This document shows, one piece after another, positions 32,513 to 43,934 of a DNA stretch of 64,000 nucleotides. Each line of letters starts with the position of its first letter. Position 1 is the stretch's first letter. Where the stretch lies: assembly GCA_035578175.1 (NCBI GenBank), contig JAQMRL010000004.1, forward strand, positions 41,993,401 through 42,057,400, read 5' to 3'. Source of the DNA: Catonia carolina. Its lineage: Eukaryota; Arthropoda; Insecta; Hemiptera; Achilidae. A program made the translations under genes and the position numbers. Under the pieces are notes generated by a model, which had not been told where the DNA came from, did not search any database, and saw only the letters and a program-made list of their open reading frames with translations.

Positions 32513-32835
32513 TTTTAAATTTGTTTTCACAATTTTAAATTTTTAAATACTAGTCAATAGTTTGTTCAAATCATAAATATCAATATTTTTTATTGTTTTT
32601 GATAAACATATTTTATTTCGTTTTCGTTTCAGTCGTTTGTTCATTATTTTACTATTTTAAATGCTACACGCTGACAAATAATTAATTATTTAGGTATTCG
32701 ATTGAGTACTGTCATTCCTAAAAAAAGTAAATTTAAACATTATTATTAATTTACAAACTTTAAGCTTAGGTACGAATAAAAAACTTGTTTAATCGAGGGA
32801 GAAAATTTTGTAATTAATCGGTTGCAATAGAACTA

Positions 32836-33241
32836 AAGTCCGATTCATGAAAGAAAACACCTGTATTTAAACAGCAATATCTTTTGAACCGTTGTATGTA
32901 AAAGCAATTGCCATACATCAAATTAAAGCTTGTTTTATTGTTAGTTTCAAAATTAAATTAATATAATAATACTTCGTATCCCTATAAATTTTGAAGTATG
33001 CGTGGAAAAAGTAATAGTAGTACCTTGCAGTTGGGTATACTGGAAACTTGGCTAAAAACAGGGTACTTTTTATACAAAATTCGTTATATTTAATACACTT
33101 TTCATTTCCGAAAATGTTAATGTATCCTGTAACGATCAATAAAACAAGCTTTAATTTGATGTGTCGTAATTGTTTTTACATACAACGGTTCAAAAAGTAT
33201 TGCTGTTTAAAGACAGGTATTTTCTTTCGTGAATCGGACTA
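32836..33241. mobile_element. 406 bp palindromic MITE, TA-flanked
   Basis: Arms of about 112 bp begin AAGTCCGATTCATGAAAG (left) and TAGTCCGATTCACGAAAG (right, complement). They continue through cagcaata, gaaccgttgtatgtaaaa and aattaaagcttgttttatt. TA flanks at 32834-32835 and 33242-33243 suggest the Tc1/mariner superfamily. Frames on both strands here are palindrome shadows. Confidence 0.75.
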
Positions 33242-33243
33242 TA

Positions 33244-33901
33244 GTTTGATAGAAATTTGTAGATTTTTTCTGCAAATTGTTCAGCTGTTCTTTTACGTGC
33301 AGTTGTGTCCATAATATAAAACAGAAGAAAATACTTTATAAATTTCCTTAATTATCCCGTTATTGTATGAAAATTTAATATTATCATTATAATTCATGTC
33401 CGGTATTTTCCTCCGTCCTGCAATAAATTCTAATTAATATTTCTTTAAGTTACGTGGGCCTAGTTAACTCTTATTATTGTTACTTCCTTATTTATTCTTA
33501 TTTGTAGTTAACTTGTTCATGTGTGTGTGTGTAACTTATTTATGTTAATGTGTAGGTTTTAAAATGAGGGGTATAGTGTTACAAAATTTTAAACAGTTAA
33601 TTACCATCTAGTGAATAATCTTTGTTGATAAGTTTTGTTTTTAGTAGATGTATTGTACGTACTTTGTACTGTGTTTATGTAATAAAGTTATTCCAAGAGC
33701 TTGACAGTTCACTGATATAGACCTGACAGTGTTCATACCTGACTGTCAACCTACTTAGCTCTTGTAAGTAACGAAGTAGAGACAAAAATAATACTTCTCG
33801 AATGAAAAATTAAAATTACTTTTTAAATAACCGGAGGTGCATTTCACTAGTTATTTAAAATGGGCGTTCTAATTGTTTCACACCTTTCATTTAGTGTCAA
33901 C
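33244..33901. other. AT-rich spacer with short GT repeat
   Basis: A (GT)n run of about 15 bases lies near 33521-33535. No gene was recognised. Confidence 0.4.
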
Positions 33902-33929
33902 AATAATGATAATAACCTTTATTTAATAA
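33902..33929. repeat. 28 bp LINE target duplication, left
   Basis: All 28 bases are identical to 34724-34751. The duplicated sequence starts aataatgataataacc and ends tttaataa. Confidence 0.85.
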
Positions 33930-34723
33930 TGCCAATAGCAATGCATTGCTATTTGCGGATGACATGTGGATCATACAGGAGAGTGAAGATGAGCTTCAAA
34001 GAGCAATTTATGTTTTAAATTATTTATGTAAAAAGTATAATTTACGAGTTTCGTTTGCTAAATCAAAGGTTATGGCATTCAGAGGGAAGTATCCCACTCG
34101 TTCAAAGATTGTTTTAGACACTGTACACATTAGATGAAGTGTCTCACTATAACTATCTGGGCTGCGATGTGAGCTTTGATAGGGACTTGGATGTAGAAAA
34201 TACAAAAAAAATAAATAAATTTCAAGCTATTTGTGGTTCCATTAACAGGACACTGAATAACAGAGCTAGAACAGAGACAGTAGTGAAGTTACAAGGTAAT
34301 GGCAGCCCCAGTCCTTCTTTATGGATGTAAATCATGGGTTACCACAAAACGCCAAGAAAGTAGGATCCAAGCAGCTAAAATGAGGTTTTTAAGAAGGGTG
34401 AAGGGCTGCTCGAGGCTGGATCTATTACGTAACGAGGAAATTAGATACGAATTGGGTGTATTTAGCTTGAATGAAAAAGTGGAGGAGTACCGGAATCAAT
34501 GGAGGCAACATTTGGAACGGATGCCAGAGGAAAGAATACCTCTAAAAGTGATGGATTATGTTCCAGTTGGAAGAAGGGAGGTGGGAAGACCTCGAAGAAG
34601 ATGGCAGTAGTCGAGATGTATAGTGTTTGTGTAGACGTACAGGATGGTTTGTGAGTTCGGAACAGGCTTATGCCTAATCCTTGATAGTACGAAGAAGAAG
34701 AAGATCATTAATATTCATATCAT
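33930..34723 (+). mobile_element. 5'-truncated LINE with 28 bp target duplication
   Basis: The 794 bp insert holds the end of a reverse transcriptase and a 3' region ending in GAA repeats (34691-34702), followed by about 20 bases before the right duplication. The 3' block ggcttatgcctaatccttga recurs in shortened form at 45057-45085, indicating the same family. Confidence 0.88.
33940..34610 (+). pseudogene. LINE reverse transcriptase C-terminal part, frameshifted
   Basis: The reading starts within the palm at ALLFADDMWIIQESEDELQR, which holds the catalytic ADD box. It continues with KKYNLRVSFAKSKVMAFRG and, in further frames, with HYNYLGCDVSFDRDLDVENT, LLYGCKSWVTTKRQESRI and EYRNQWRQHLERMPEERIPL. 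It ends at GRREVGRPRRRW. Frame changes lie near 34137 and 34300, so no intact protein is made. The layout matches LINE ORF2 C-termini related to the 16279-16542 fragment. The endonuclease was lost by truncation. Confidence 0.87.
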
Positions 34724-34751
34724 AATAATGATAATAACCTTTATTTAATAA
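34724..34751. repeat. 28 bp LINE target duplication, right
   Basis: Identical to 33902-33929, placed after the GAA-rich 3' end. Confidence 0.85.
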
Positions 34752-34773
34752 AGATTATTATCATACGTGTCAC

Positions 34774-34958
34774 GTTTCAACTTCGTACGATGATCCGTTC
34801 TTGAGATATTTTGTTCACACACACTGACCAATCGCTAAAAACTTGTTTTTTGGGTTCAGGAGGTGTGAAAACGTGTATATCCGGTGAAAACTCGATTTCG
34901 AAAATCGACATGAAAACAATAATTTCCTTCCTATGTATTCATATAGGCAAGAGAAAGT
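34774..34958 (+). mobile_element. TIR-A right terminal fragment
   Basis: The copy covers the last 185 bp of the family: gagatattttgttcacacac with only a minimal CA run, then the intact terminus ggcaagagaaagt at 34946-34958. Confidence 0.8.
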
Positions 34959-35759
34959 AAAAAAATAGGATTGGGGTTGGTGGAGAGAACAACCCCAATA
35001 ATTAGGCTACACTCGCCAGTAGATCTGCTCCGAATTTTAGTATTGATTATTCTTTCAATTTTTGCCACAATGTTTTGGGTTAACTCTACTAATAAAGTTC
35101 TATTGTAGGCAGTGTAAAATGAACACTTTAGTACAGGAGTTGCGTTTCTGATTTCACTTGTAAAATGACACGAAATACTGTTTTAGTATTTTAGTTAGAA
35201 TAATAAATGGAACGTATTATTCAGACAAAAGCATGAATAGTTACAAAAGTTGCGTGGGCGTATGGACGTACGCGTATGTCTTGGGTTGAAGGACTCTTCT
35301 GTTGTTACAGAGTGGTTGTAATTAATGTATCTGTTCTATCATGTAGCGTGCATCCTTGCTCGCTCTTTATATTTTACTACAAAACGTACGGCCTGTTTGT
35401 GTCATAAATAGCGCGTGTTCACGTAAACAAGAGAAAACGCTCAAGGAATAACCTCTGATTGAATAATGACATTTGTTTACAATGAATTCGTCTTCTTATA
35501 TCATGTTAATACAAATCTATTGTGTTATTTTTAATACGATTTTTGCATATTGTTATTTTTTAACTATTACAAAATTTTTACCCAGTACTATAATTTATTT
35601 GTCCTTCACAAATTATGTAGTTAAAAAATAATTTTAATACATAAAAAAATTATTTATTAAGTACATTTTTTTATCATGAATCTTAATGCCGTGACCTGAC
35701 GAATTACTCAGGAATCTGAATTTAAAATGAAATAGAATTTTTTTATAGGAACATATATG
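34959..35759. other. AT-rich spacer
   Basis: No gene was recognised. A short hairpin (ggggtt/aacccc) lies near 34975-34998. Confidence 0.4.
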
Positions 35760-35769
35760 TATTTATTTT

Positions 35770-36125
35770 CTGCCCATAACAGACAGGTGGAGTGTCAAAT
35801 TATTTACACTGCCATGATAAATAGTTCTGTTTCTTATCATATGGTCAGCCAATTAAATGTCTGAATCATTTAAAAATAGAAGAGGTAGAGGTATAAAAGA
35901 CACTAATCAGAGTTGTCTCCTCTGAAAGTAATGAATTTCATTATACAGCCAGACCCTGTGGTGAATGAAGTGAAAGGGTCATTTGGAGAGTAGATAATAT
36001 GTGCTTTTCAGAGGGCCCGGCATGCTGATAAGCGCACTTTTCCACTCAGTGAGGAAGGCACTTGTTTTACTTAGTAAAACCTCTTCAGGTTCAAACCAGC
36101 CTTTCGGCTGATGACCTAAACAACA
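35770..36125 (+). mobile_element. SINE-B with 10 bp target duplication
   Basis: The 356 bp copy is bounded by TATTTATTTT at 35760-35769 and 36126-36135. This fixes both family ends: 5' ctgcccataacagacagg and 3' gacctaaacaaca. The last 35 bases hold the hairpin CAGCC-TTTC-GGCTG at 36098-36111. Confidence 0.9.
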
Positions 36126-36135
36126 TATTTATTTT

Positions 36136-37105
36136 ATTATGTTTTCAATTTCAACAAACTTTGGAAAATTTATTGTTAATTAAAACTAGAATACAATTTT
36201 ATTGAATTATCGTATCAACCTAAAATATATTTTCGCTAGTTGTATATTTTGTTTTGTATTTCCATTCAGTAAACGTAAAAAATACTCATGAAAGATTTTT
36301 CAAAACGAGATTTTACGAAACTTGTTACACTTACCTGTTACGATGTACTTCCTAATTTGCAGTCCTTTCTCGGTATACCATGATTTTGGATATGCTCGGT
36401 ATTTGCATGATTTCAAAGCCACGTATTGTTTATTAATTAGATTTTTTAGACTTTTGTTTTTTGTTTATTTTTAGAACTTGTATATATTTTTAAATATATT
36501 TGTTATAAGCTATAGTGTAGTTTTTAAATCTGTTTGTGGTATTAAATAAAAGAAAAGAGAATAACTACCCTAGGATATGGCTTTTTGTTCATAGTTGCGT
36601 AGGTCAGTTTTCTCCACCTCGTACTGTACGTAGTAAATTCTTGTAAATGAATTTATAGCTCTTGGAAAGAATGTGTATTGAAAAAAGTTCATTATTATTT
36701 ATTAACAATTAATTATTAAGTGTTTTTAAATCTATTACATCCTAAGCTCTTAAATGTTGGTCAACGAGGGATAGCCCGTGTGACAAGCTGTCGGGTGAAT
36801 TAAATAACCCGTCAGTGCTACAAAGTTACATATGTTATCTGTGGTATAGATATTTTTTATTGTCTGTGTTACATCTTTTATTGTCACCATGTGAATTAGG
36901 TGCCGCACTTGATACTTACCTTCAGTTCATTTAGGTGTTTATTCTTTTGTGTATGTCTTAACTTCCCTTAGTCAACTATTGGTGTGCCGCAAATTAAGGA
37001 CTTCGATCTGTTCTGCTGCCTTTCTTCCACTAAGTAGGTCCGTCCCGATTCCCTGTTTGTATTGTATTACTTTTCGGAAACTAGGAATATAAGGGGTGCT
37101 GTGGA
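36136..37105. other. AT-rich spacer
   Basis: No gene was recognised. A small hairpin with cgggt/acccg arms lies near 36791-36812. Confidence 0.4.
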
Positions 37106-37273
37106 AGGCATAAAAAAATTAGTGGTTAGTGTAACTGGCTTCTATGCCGGGGTTCCGGGTTCGATTCCCGGTCAGGTCTGGCATTTTTTCATTATTTATC
37201 TTCATCTATCATCCTTCTCACCGTCTTCATTAGTAGTAACTTCAAAACAGTCGGATGAAAAGAAAAAAAAACT
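37106..37273 (+). mobile_element. tRNA-derived SINE, second type
   Basis: The head has an A-box-like tagtggttagtgtaactgg and a perfect B box GGTTCGATTCC at 37159-37169, followed by a non-tRNA body and an A-rich end (37259-37271). The text differs from SINE-D outside the boxes. The acceptor stem does not pair, so it is not a functional tRNA gene. Confidence 0.7.
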
Positions 37274-37283
37274 GTCGAAGTTA

Positions 37284-37903
37284 CTTGTCTGTCTATAACT
37301 TGATGACCTCCGGCAAAAAGGAGCAATATGCGGATTGTAAAACCATTTCAGAAAATATATCTAATTTTTTTTAAATAACTGAAACTTACCGGAAATTACG
37401 TATTATTATAAAACAAAGTATTTCGCATGTTTTTTGTTCTATAGAATTGTTTCGAAAAACACACGATTAATGAGATAATGTAGCCTATAATCTATTAAAT
37501 TTTTTTTTAAATTTTTGAATAAAAAAGCGTATTTCTTGAAATATATCGTCATTGTGGTTTGTTCTGTAACAATTATGGAAAACGATGATGCAATAAAATT
37601 TAACCGAAAATCATTACTTGTTAAGTTATGGGGTATTTTCATAAATAAATTTTGTAAAATCACGAAACACGACATGGTGTCAGCATGCGAGAAACTTTTC
37701 GGTCTTCAAACATAACTGTACACATATAAAATGAAATAAAGAGAAAATTTTCAATTAATTTTTAGTGAAAAAATTATTTAAATTGGACGTAATTTTCGGC
37801 AAGTTTGTTACTTCAAAAAAATTAGATGTATGTTTTCTGAAATGGGTTTACAATCCGAATATTGCTCCTCTCTGCCGGAGGCCATCAAGTTATAGACAGA
37901 CAG
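37284..37903. mobile_element. 620 bp MITE with ~110 bp inverted ends
   Basis: The ends share gtctgtctataacttgatg, cctccggca, gaggagcaatat (left ggagcaatat), ggattgtaaa and ccatttcagaaaa, read inward from each side. TA flanks lie at 37282-37283 and 37904-37905. A 66-codon frame (37515-37715) fills much of the centre. I recognise no domain in it. Confidence 0.75.
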
Positions 37904-37905
37904 TA

Positions 37906-39329
37906 GATTATTTTTGGTGAGTGAGTGATTGATTCAATCAATCAGTCAGTGACGTATTTACACATGCATATAAATAACGATTTTGATTTAATAAGTAAAC
38001 TTAGTGAAAGAACTAAAAAATATTTTACCCAAATATTCCCGATTTTTTTATACGGAATTGAAAAAGATTAAAGATAAAATTTTCAATTTGTGATAGCCGA
38101 TCTTATAAATTATTTTCGTGTAGGAAGATGTTACTATTAAAGAATATAGCTTTGTGTTATATTTCTTTCAGTAAAAACGCAAGGAATTTTCTTCGTTTTT
38201 TTTGTGTGTGATGGAAAACAAGTGGAGAAGGAGGAGGTAAACTATTTCCACATCAGACCGTTCATCCATCATGTTTATGTCTACTTTGCTCACGCGTTGT
38301 ATTTATTTTTTCGCTACTTTGTAATAAATTCAGATTCAGTTGTAGGTGAAATTTAGTTTTGAAAATACTCTGGATGAAGAAGAGAGAGAAATATTTATGC
38401 GAGTATGAATGATGAAGGAAAGAAATTTTGAGGTAAAAAGAGAGAGAAAAAAGAGTAACGATGTTGTTTTAGTAACATTTTTGTGTCTGCTGTAGTACTG
38501 CTTGAAGCAAGCTCAAAACAAATGATATAAGGTTATATGGCAACTCATTTTTGACGCTAAACTTACACCCTTTTCTTCTCATTTTTTTTTTTTTTACTTT
38601 TCATTCTCTCATTTTCTTCAAACTCTCTCATTATTCTCACTTAATATCCTTTCTTTTTTCTCTTCTTCCCTTTCTTTCTTTCTTTCTTTCATGTCTCGTG
38701 AGGTGACACTTCATCGTATAAGTTATCACCTAAAACCAGATCGGAAATGGTAAACCTCACTCTTCTGTAACGTTATAATAACAAAATGACTCAGCCATTT
38801 CTTTCGACATCATTATCACGAAAATTCAAGTGTTATGTCAAAACGTTTTGTCGCGTTTTACTTCACATTTTATTAATTGTAAACTTTAAAAATGAAATTT
38901 ACTGTTGTTTGTTTTCATTTCACATAATCTTGTTTTATTGTATCACTTTTCGTTAACATTTTTTTCCAACTAGCTATTGCGCCAGAGGTTACCGCTAGCC
39001 TCGGATAGGTTGCAAGTGAGCAAATTTTTGAGAAAACAATATTTTTAATCCTCTTAAGCGACCTCCTTTCGTCCTTACTAACGACCACTATGTCTTAAGC
39101 ATTTCGTTTTTAGGTAAACGTAGAATATCTAAGGTTGTTTTTTATCTTTATTCAAGAAATTTACAATCTGTTAGATACAATCAGTGAATCTGATAACACA
39201 AAATATGAAAAAATTAACATGATAAAAAAAACGCGAGTGGATACACAGTCCAGTGACAGAACTCCGTCGTGAATACATAAGTGCAGCATTTAAATCATTG
39301 CAATGGTTAGTCAATTACAGTACTAAAAT
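37906..39329. other. AT-rich spacer with CT-rich tract
   Basis: 38570-38700 is pyrimidine-rich and contains a CTTT run near 38669-38688. No gene was recognised. Confidence 0.4.
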
Positions 39330-39800
39330 TGATAAGCTCTCGGCTCCATCAACGTTTTAGTCGTCTTATTGGATTGTTTGGGAGAGTCTGCGTAGTCAGA
39401 TTTGAGATCAATGGGTTATGGTGGTTCGTGAGTTTCTTCCTAAATTTTGTATATAGTTTAAAGAAATCGTCATTTATGTAGGGTACGTTTAGGTCTGAGT
39501 GTAGCGTTTTATTGGTTACATAGTTGGAGCGTTAACTATTGTTTGTGAAAGCTTTGATTGAAATCGCTGAATTTTTTCTAATACCGATGGTTTTGCACAG
39601 AAGTAAAGTTGACTGGCATAGCTCCATATTGGTCGTAGGTAAGAGATGTAAATGGTTAATTTAGATGTAGTTGGTAACTTGGATTTGAGTGAAAGAAGTC
39701 TGTACATTTGAACCTGTCTTAGAGTGCTTTTTTTATCCACGTGAGCCTCTTATCTAGATATATAAACCTAGATAACGGATAGATTCAGAAGTGTGAAGTT
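39330..39800 (-). pseudogene. Jockey-type reverse transcriptase remnant
   Basis: The open piece 39516-39740 reads LRQVQMYRLLSLKSKLPTTS, then YISYLRPIWSYASQLYFCAK and IQRFQSKLSQTIVNAPTM. This is the thumb region of Jockey-clade ORF2. The same region of the full-length element at 18.7-19.4 kb reads YKSMLKPIWTYGIQLWG and QRFQSKILRTILNAPWY. Its surroundings have many stops. It is a distinct, much older element, with no detectable termini. Confidence 0.8.
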
Positions 39801-39879
39801 GAGTGTCATAAAGATACAAAAAGGGACAAACTCATTTACGCAGGGTAAGTATAACGTGAGACGTTAAAAATATCTAAAG

Positions 39880-40400
39880 TTTAAAATTTATGGAATGACC
39901 AGAATTTTGGGAACAGAAATTTTTTCCATGATTTCATATATTTCATTTGTATTTTCGTTTCTTCCAGATCTTCCTCGATTTCTTCAACCATTCGGTAATT
40001 GGTTTTTTACTATTTGTGTAATCAAAAAATTTCCTGATCAGTCTTATTTTCATATTCATCCTCATAACGTGTCTATAGAATTCAAGTCTGCGTTTTTTTG
40101 ATTTGATCAGATATCTGTCTGCCTACTGGTAAAGGTTTTATCCTACGTTTCCATCCTTTCTCCGTTTTTCTCGGCTCCCATATCGTTTTTCAATATTTTA
40201 AAATTTATCCATTTTTTTGGTCTCTAACTGCACTCTCAGTTTTATACAGTATACAGGTTTCAACTGTATACAGTGGTCCAACTATTGTTATGTAGTGTTT
40301 CAGTTTCCCCATACTTGAGACCCGTTTCTTGTCGTACAGGTTGTCAATCATCAGAAATGCTTTGAAAACTTTTGTGATCCTGATTTTATTGACTTCTTAA
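39880..40400 (-). pseudogene. Decayed LINE ORF2 C-terminus
   Basis: No long open frame remains, but minus-strand pieces are readable: MIDNLYDKKRVSSMGKLKHY, then PLYTVETCILYKTESAVRDQ, TIWEPRKTEKGWKRR and DISDQI-like ISDQIKKTQT. They correspond to the 'YGSETW ... RRILGP ... GWRRR ... DI..IR' layout of LINE ORF2 tails. Several stops interrupt it. It abuts the Jockey remnant on the same strand but has different sequence, so it is probably a separate insertion. Confidence 0.6.
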
Positions 40401-40714
40401 TTCAACCTATTTGGGTGCATTACAGAACAGAACTTATTTTATTTATTAAGAAAAAATTGAGTGATTAATTAAATAAACTAACACCATTTTAAAAAATAAA
40501 GACGGAATTCGTGTCCCTCGGAAAAAATCGAAACCCTTGTACAAAAAGAAAACTTTTTGAGCAATAAGAATTAATTTATTTGAGCAGTTATAAACTACTC
40601 TTTTAATCGTATCTAAAAATGGATTTCAGAGCTTTGTGTTTTAAGCAAGGGAAACCCAGATCTGATGTGAGTAATTTAAAAATAAACATAAATGTAAATG
40701 TTTATTTTTTTTAG

Positions 40715-40884
40715 TTTATTTAAAATCGCGTCAACAGCTTGGTTATTAGCGACTACGGTGGGTTATCTAACTGGAACGGTGGGTGTTGGACTTTTAATAA
40801 TTTCCAGACTCTAGCTACGAATCGAACCTGGGATCTCCGCATTGTAGGCTAGCGCGCTATATAACTACGCTACGGAGGCCGCTC
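40715..40884 (-). mobile_element. SINE-D
   Basis: Reverse copy from tttatttaaaatcgcgtcaa to gctacggaggcc. The B box has decayed to GGTTCGATTCG on the minus strand, and the A box region reads CGTAGCGTAGTTATATAGCG. Confidence 0.8.
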
Positions 40885-40951
40885 TATTATTTTTTTATTT
40901 AAAAAAAAATACCCTGCATATCGTGAAATCGAACTTCCTTATTCCATACTA

Positions 40952-41994
40952 CAATAAAATCTCTCTATTGCGGAACTCTATATAGCGGAAATCTCTCTTT
41001 AGCGGCATTATTTGCCGACCCCGACCCTTTCGTATACTACGATAATGTATTTAACTCTCGTTATAGCGGCACAAAAATCTCTCTATAGCGGCAAAACGAT
41101 ATCTTCAGGATATGGATTTAGACGCCTAAATAGGGGCAGACAATGACTTAGCCACTTCAGCAGATGTTGACAATGATGCAATAATCGAAAATGTCTTAGC
41201 CCAAAACAACGAGCAAGAAAGTGAATGACGATGAAATGGAAACAGAAATGTTGTCCCTTCAAGTAAACAAGCACTAGACGCTATTCTTGTTGTTTCAACG
41301 TACTGTCATTGCCAATATGTAAATGAAAATTTACAAGTTTTAAACATTGAAAATGAGATTGAAGACATGTTTTATGAATTGAAAACGAAACAAAATTTAC
41401 AACTTATTTTACGAAATGAAATGTACTTCACAGTCATTGTTTCCTTAATAACAAAAAAATATTTACTGTACTGTGTATTTTTTTGTGTTTGTGTAGCCTA
41501 TGTTTTAGGAGATTTTAATTGTGTGTATCCTATGTTTATTATTGTTCAGTAAAAACCGAGTTTCAGTGCTAATTAATTTTAGGCTATCTATTACGGTATG
41601 TACTGCATGAATGATTATTGAAAAAAGTTCAATACAAAAAGTGAAATTCTATTGTTAAACATTAGTAACACAACATCTAATAAAACCAGTTTGTATCCAA
41701 ATTTCTTGTTAAGTTAATAACCTACACTTTATGTAGGTAATTAATTTAAATATCTCACTGTATTGAAGTAATCTACTGTATTAAACATTCGTCATAAAGT
41801 TATCTATTCAGTAGTTTTTCAAAAACTTATTCCATGCACCATTTACATACGTATATAAGTTATTTTGTACAGAAAAATTAGTACTCCAACTCTTCCCTCC
41901 CACCATTAATTACTCGCTCTCTCTATAACGGAACTCTCTTTATAGCGGCGGTATCTCATGGTCCCTTCAATTCCGCTATAGAGAGATTTTACTG
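40952..41994 (+). mobile_element. Tigger/Jerky-type DNA transposon remnant
   Basis: The inverted ends read CAATAAAATCTCTCTATTGC (left) and CAGTAAAATCTCTCTATAGC (right, complement), with TA flanks at 40950-40951 and 41995-41996. The motif ctctctatagcgg (with small changes) recurs at least six times near the ends, as subterminal repeats. The interior keeps only transposase fragments. Confidence 0.8.
41105..41420 (+). pseudogene. Tigger/Jerky transposase C-terminus remnant
   Basis: One frame reads DMDLDA, a stop, then IGADNDLATSADVDNDAIIE and NVLAQNNEQESE. This is the acidic stretch that follows the DDE domain in Jerky-type transposases. After a stop, another frame reads SSKQALDAILVVSTYCHCQY and IENEIEDMFYELKTKQN, like the conserved helical C-terminus (usual form S..EALEAL). 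The catalytic core is entirely missing. The functional call rests on these weak matches together with the termini. Confidence 0.55.
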
Positions 41995-41996
41995 TA

Positions 41997-42945
41997 TTAT
42001 AAAGAAAGAAGGTACTGATTTTGTTATTAAATCTTCCTGAATACATGTTTATCAAAATCAGAAAATAAACGAATACGTTATAACTGAGTTGTAAATTATA
42101 AAAGAAAATTACAATTCTCTAATACCGTATTTTTTTAAATGTGTTTGTAAATAATTAAGTGCATACATAAGATCGTTTTCTCATAAAACCTGAAATAGTT
42201 TTACAAGAATTATATTGTCTATTAAAAAGGAAAGAGATATTGAATGAAGAGAAAAGAACTTGAACTGTCTGGGAAATCTGGTTTGGAACCCGAGAAAAAA
42301 TAAATGCTGATTATACTCTTTCATACATTATGCCTACAAAGCAGGTTAAATTTATCAAACTGTACTTACAAAGTGTGTTATGTTAAATTACGCTTTTACT
42401 GGTTTTACATTTTTATTGCCTAGCTAAGTAAATTAGAACGAAACTTAATCTAACAAAAAACGTAAAATTGATTGCACACCTGAACTAAACACATTGTTTA
42501 TTATAAACATTTCAAGTTTGTTTACTGTAATTCTCTTACTTAAATTTTTCCTTTTACTCTATTCGTTTGGAATTATAAACGGTTAAATAAATAAAAACGG
42601 GTATATTTGAACTCATATTCGAATAAAAATCACACTTGTCGAGAATCCCATGATTCGAAATTGTCCTAGTTACTTTTCTTTATATATTAGTCAACAGTTT
42701 CAAGCAAGTTTGAAAATATGTTCTTCTTTTAGTCATTCTACAGCCCATAGTGAGCTTTGGGTTCCTCCACAATCTTCCTACAATAATCTCTCGGGTAGTT
42801 GCTAGCGTCCTCCGTCCTCTCACATCCATGAAAATCAAATAATTTAAATCCAACTCTTCATTTCTTTGGGCGTTTGGGTGTTTCTTTATTCCGCAATTCG
42901 TGTCGGTCATCCGGTGCTGTTGTTTTGGTTTCGTAACAGTAATTT
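41997..42945. other. AT-rich spacer
   Basis: No supported gene. The minus-strand frame 42680-42910 (76 codons, with VRGRRTLATTREIIVGRLWR) is unassigned and might be a LINE scrap. Confidence 0.35.
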
Positions 42946-43911
42946 TTACTTTCTCTTGCCTATATGAGTGTATATGAAGGAAAGTATTGTTTTCATGTCG
43001 ATTTTTCGAAATCGAGGTTTCACCGGATTTACCTACACGTTTTCAGGAAACCTGTTAAAGCCGGTTCGAAACCCTGTTTGAAACCCGGTTTAAGGAAACC
43101 TGAAAACGTGTGAAAGCCTGTGTGTGTGTGTGTGTGTGTTAACAAAATATCTCTAGAACGGAACATCGTACGAACTTGAAACTTAAGTTAGTTACTACAA
43201 GAGGACCCGACACGATCATTTTCATGAAAATCAGTCAACCGGAAGTAGTAGTTTATTCGTGTCATTTTTCACTTTTTTGCGATTTCTCAATAACGGCTCC
43301 TGTGATTTTTTTTTTAAATCACCTCATTTGCTAAATTTTTTATGATTTATAAGACAGGGTAGGTGCCATGTCTGCTGAAATTCTTGGAGAGGTTGGTGTC
43401 TCGTAAAAATAGTTTTTTTAAGATAGCGGCTTTAATATCTGTTTTAGCACAAAAATGTATAATAAAAATTGTAGAGAATTTAAAAACCTACAACTTTAAT
43501 TTCAAACATCTTTTGTAGAACGCTTATTTTAGTGGTAATTAGCGATTTTTATATTGGCGGTTTTTTCACGAAAACGTGTAAAAAATCGATTTTTGAAGAT
43601 TCAGCCTTAGTATGCATTTTACGACAAAAGTGTATATAATCAAATTTATAGGAAATTATAAGATCTACAACTTTTATTTAGAGCATTTTTCTATACAGAG
43701 CTTAGTTTAACGTGAAAGAGTGATATTCCGTATTTTGAAGCCAAACAGGTTGATTTTCATTTTGCGTCCTTCACTCATGATTAAAATTAGGTTATGTTTC
43801 TTGAGGTTAAACTTTTTTTTTATTTCTAATGTTTCATTACTAATATTAGGTTATATTGTTCATTATTTGCATTGACAAGAGAAACTCTTGTGAGTATTTC
43901 ACACCAGATTT
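42946..43911 (-). mobile_element. TIR-A, full length
   Basis: This 966 bp copy is the best guide to family structure. ACTTTCTCTTGCC starts near 42948, and the far side reads gacaagagaaactcttgtga, with the outer block ending in cacaccaga at 43911. The (GT)n tract lies at about 43121-43139. Just before it, a local duplication around 43045-43105 creates repeated gaaaccctgtttgaaaccc text. Confidence 0.87.
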
Positions 43912-43934
43912 TTTTAAATGAAAAGTTGTTAACC

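Noticed and set aside
32918..33314. Frames on both strands (73 and 88 codons)
   Set aside because: They lie in the arms of a palindromic MITE and mirror each other.
37106..37180. Possible functional tRNA gene
   Set aside because: It has a perfect B box, but no closed cloverleaf could be drawn and an A-rich SINE-like end follows.
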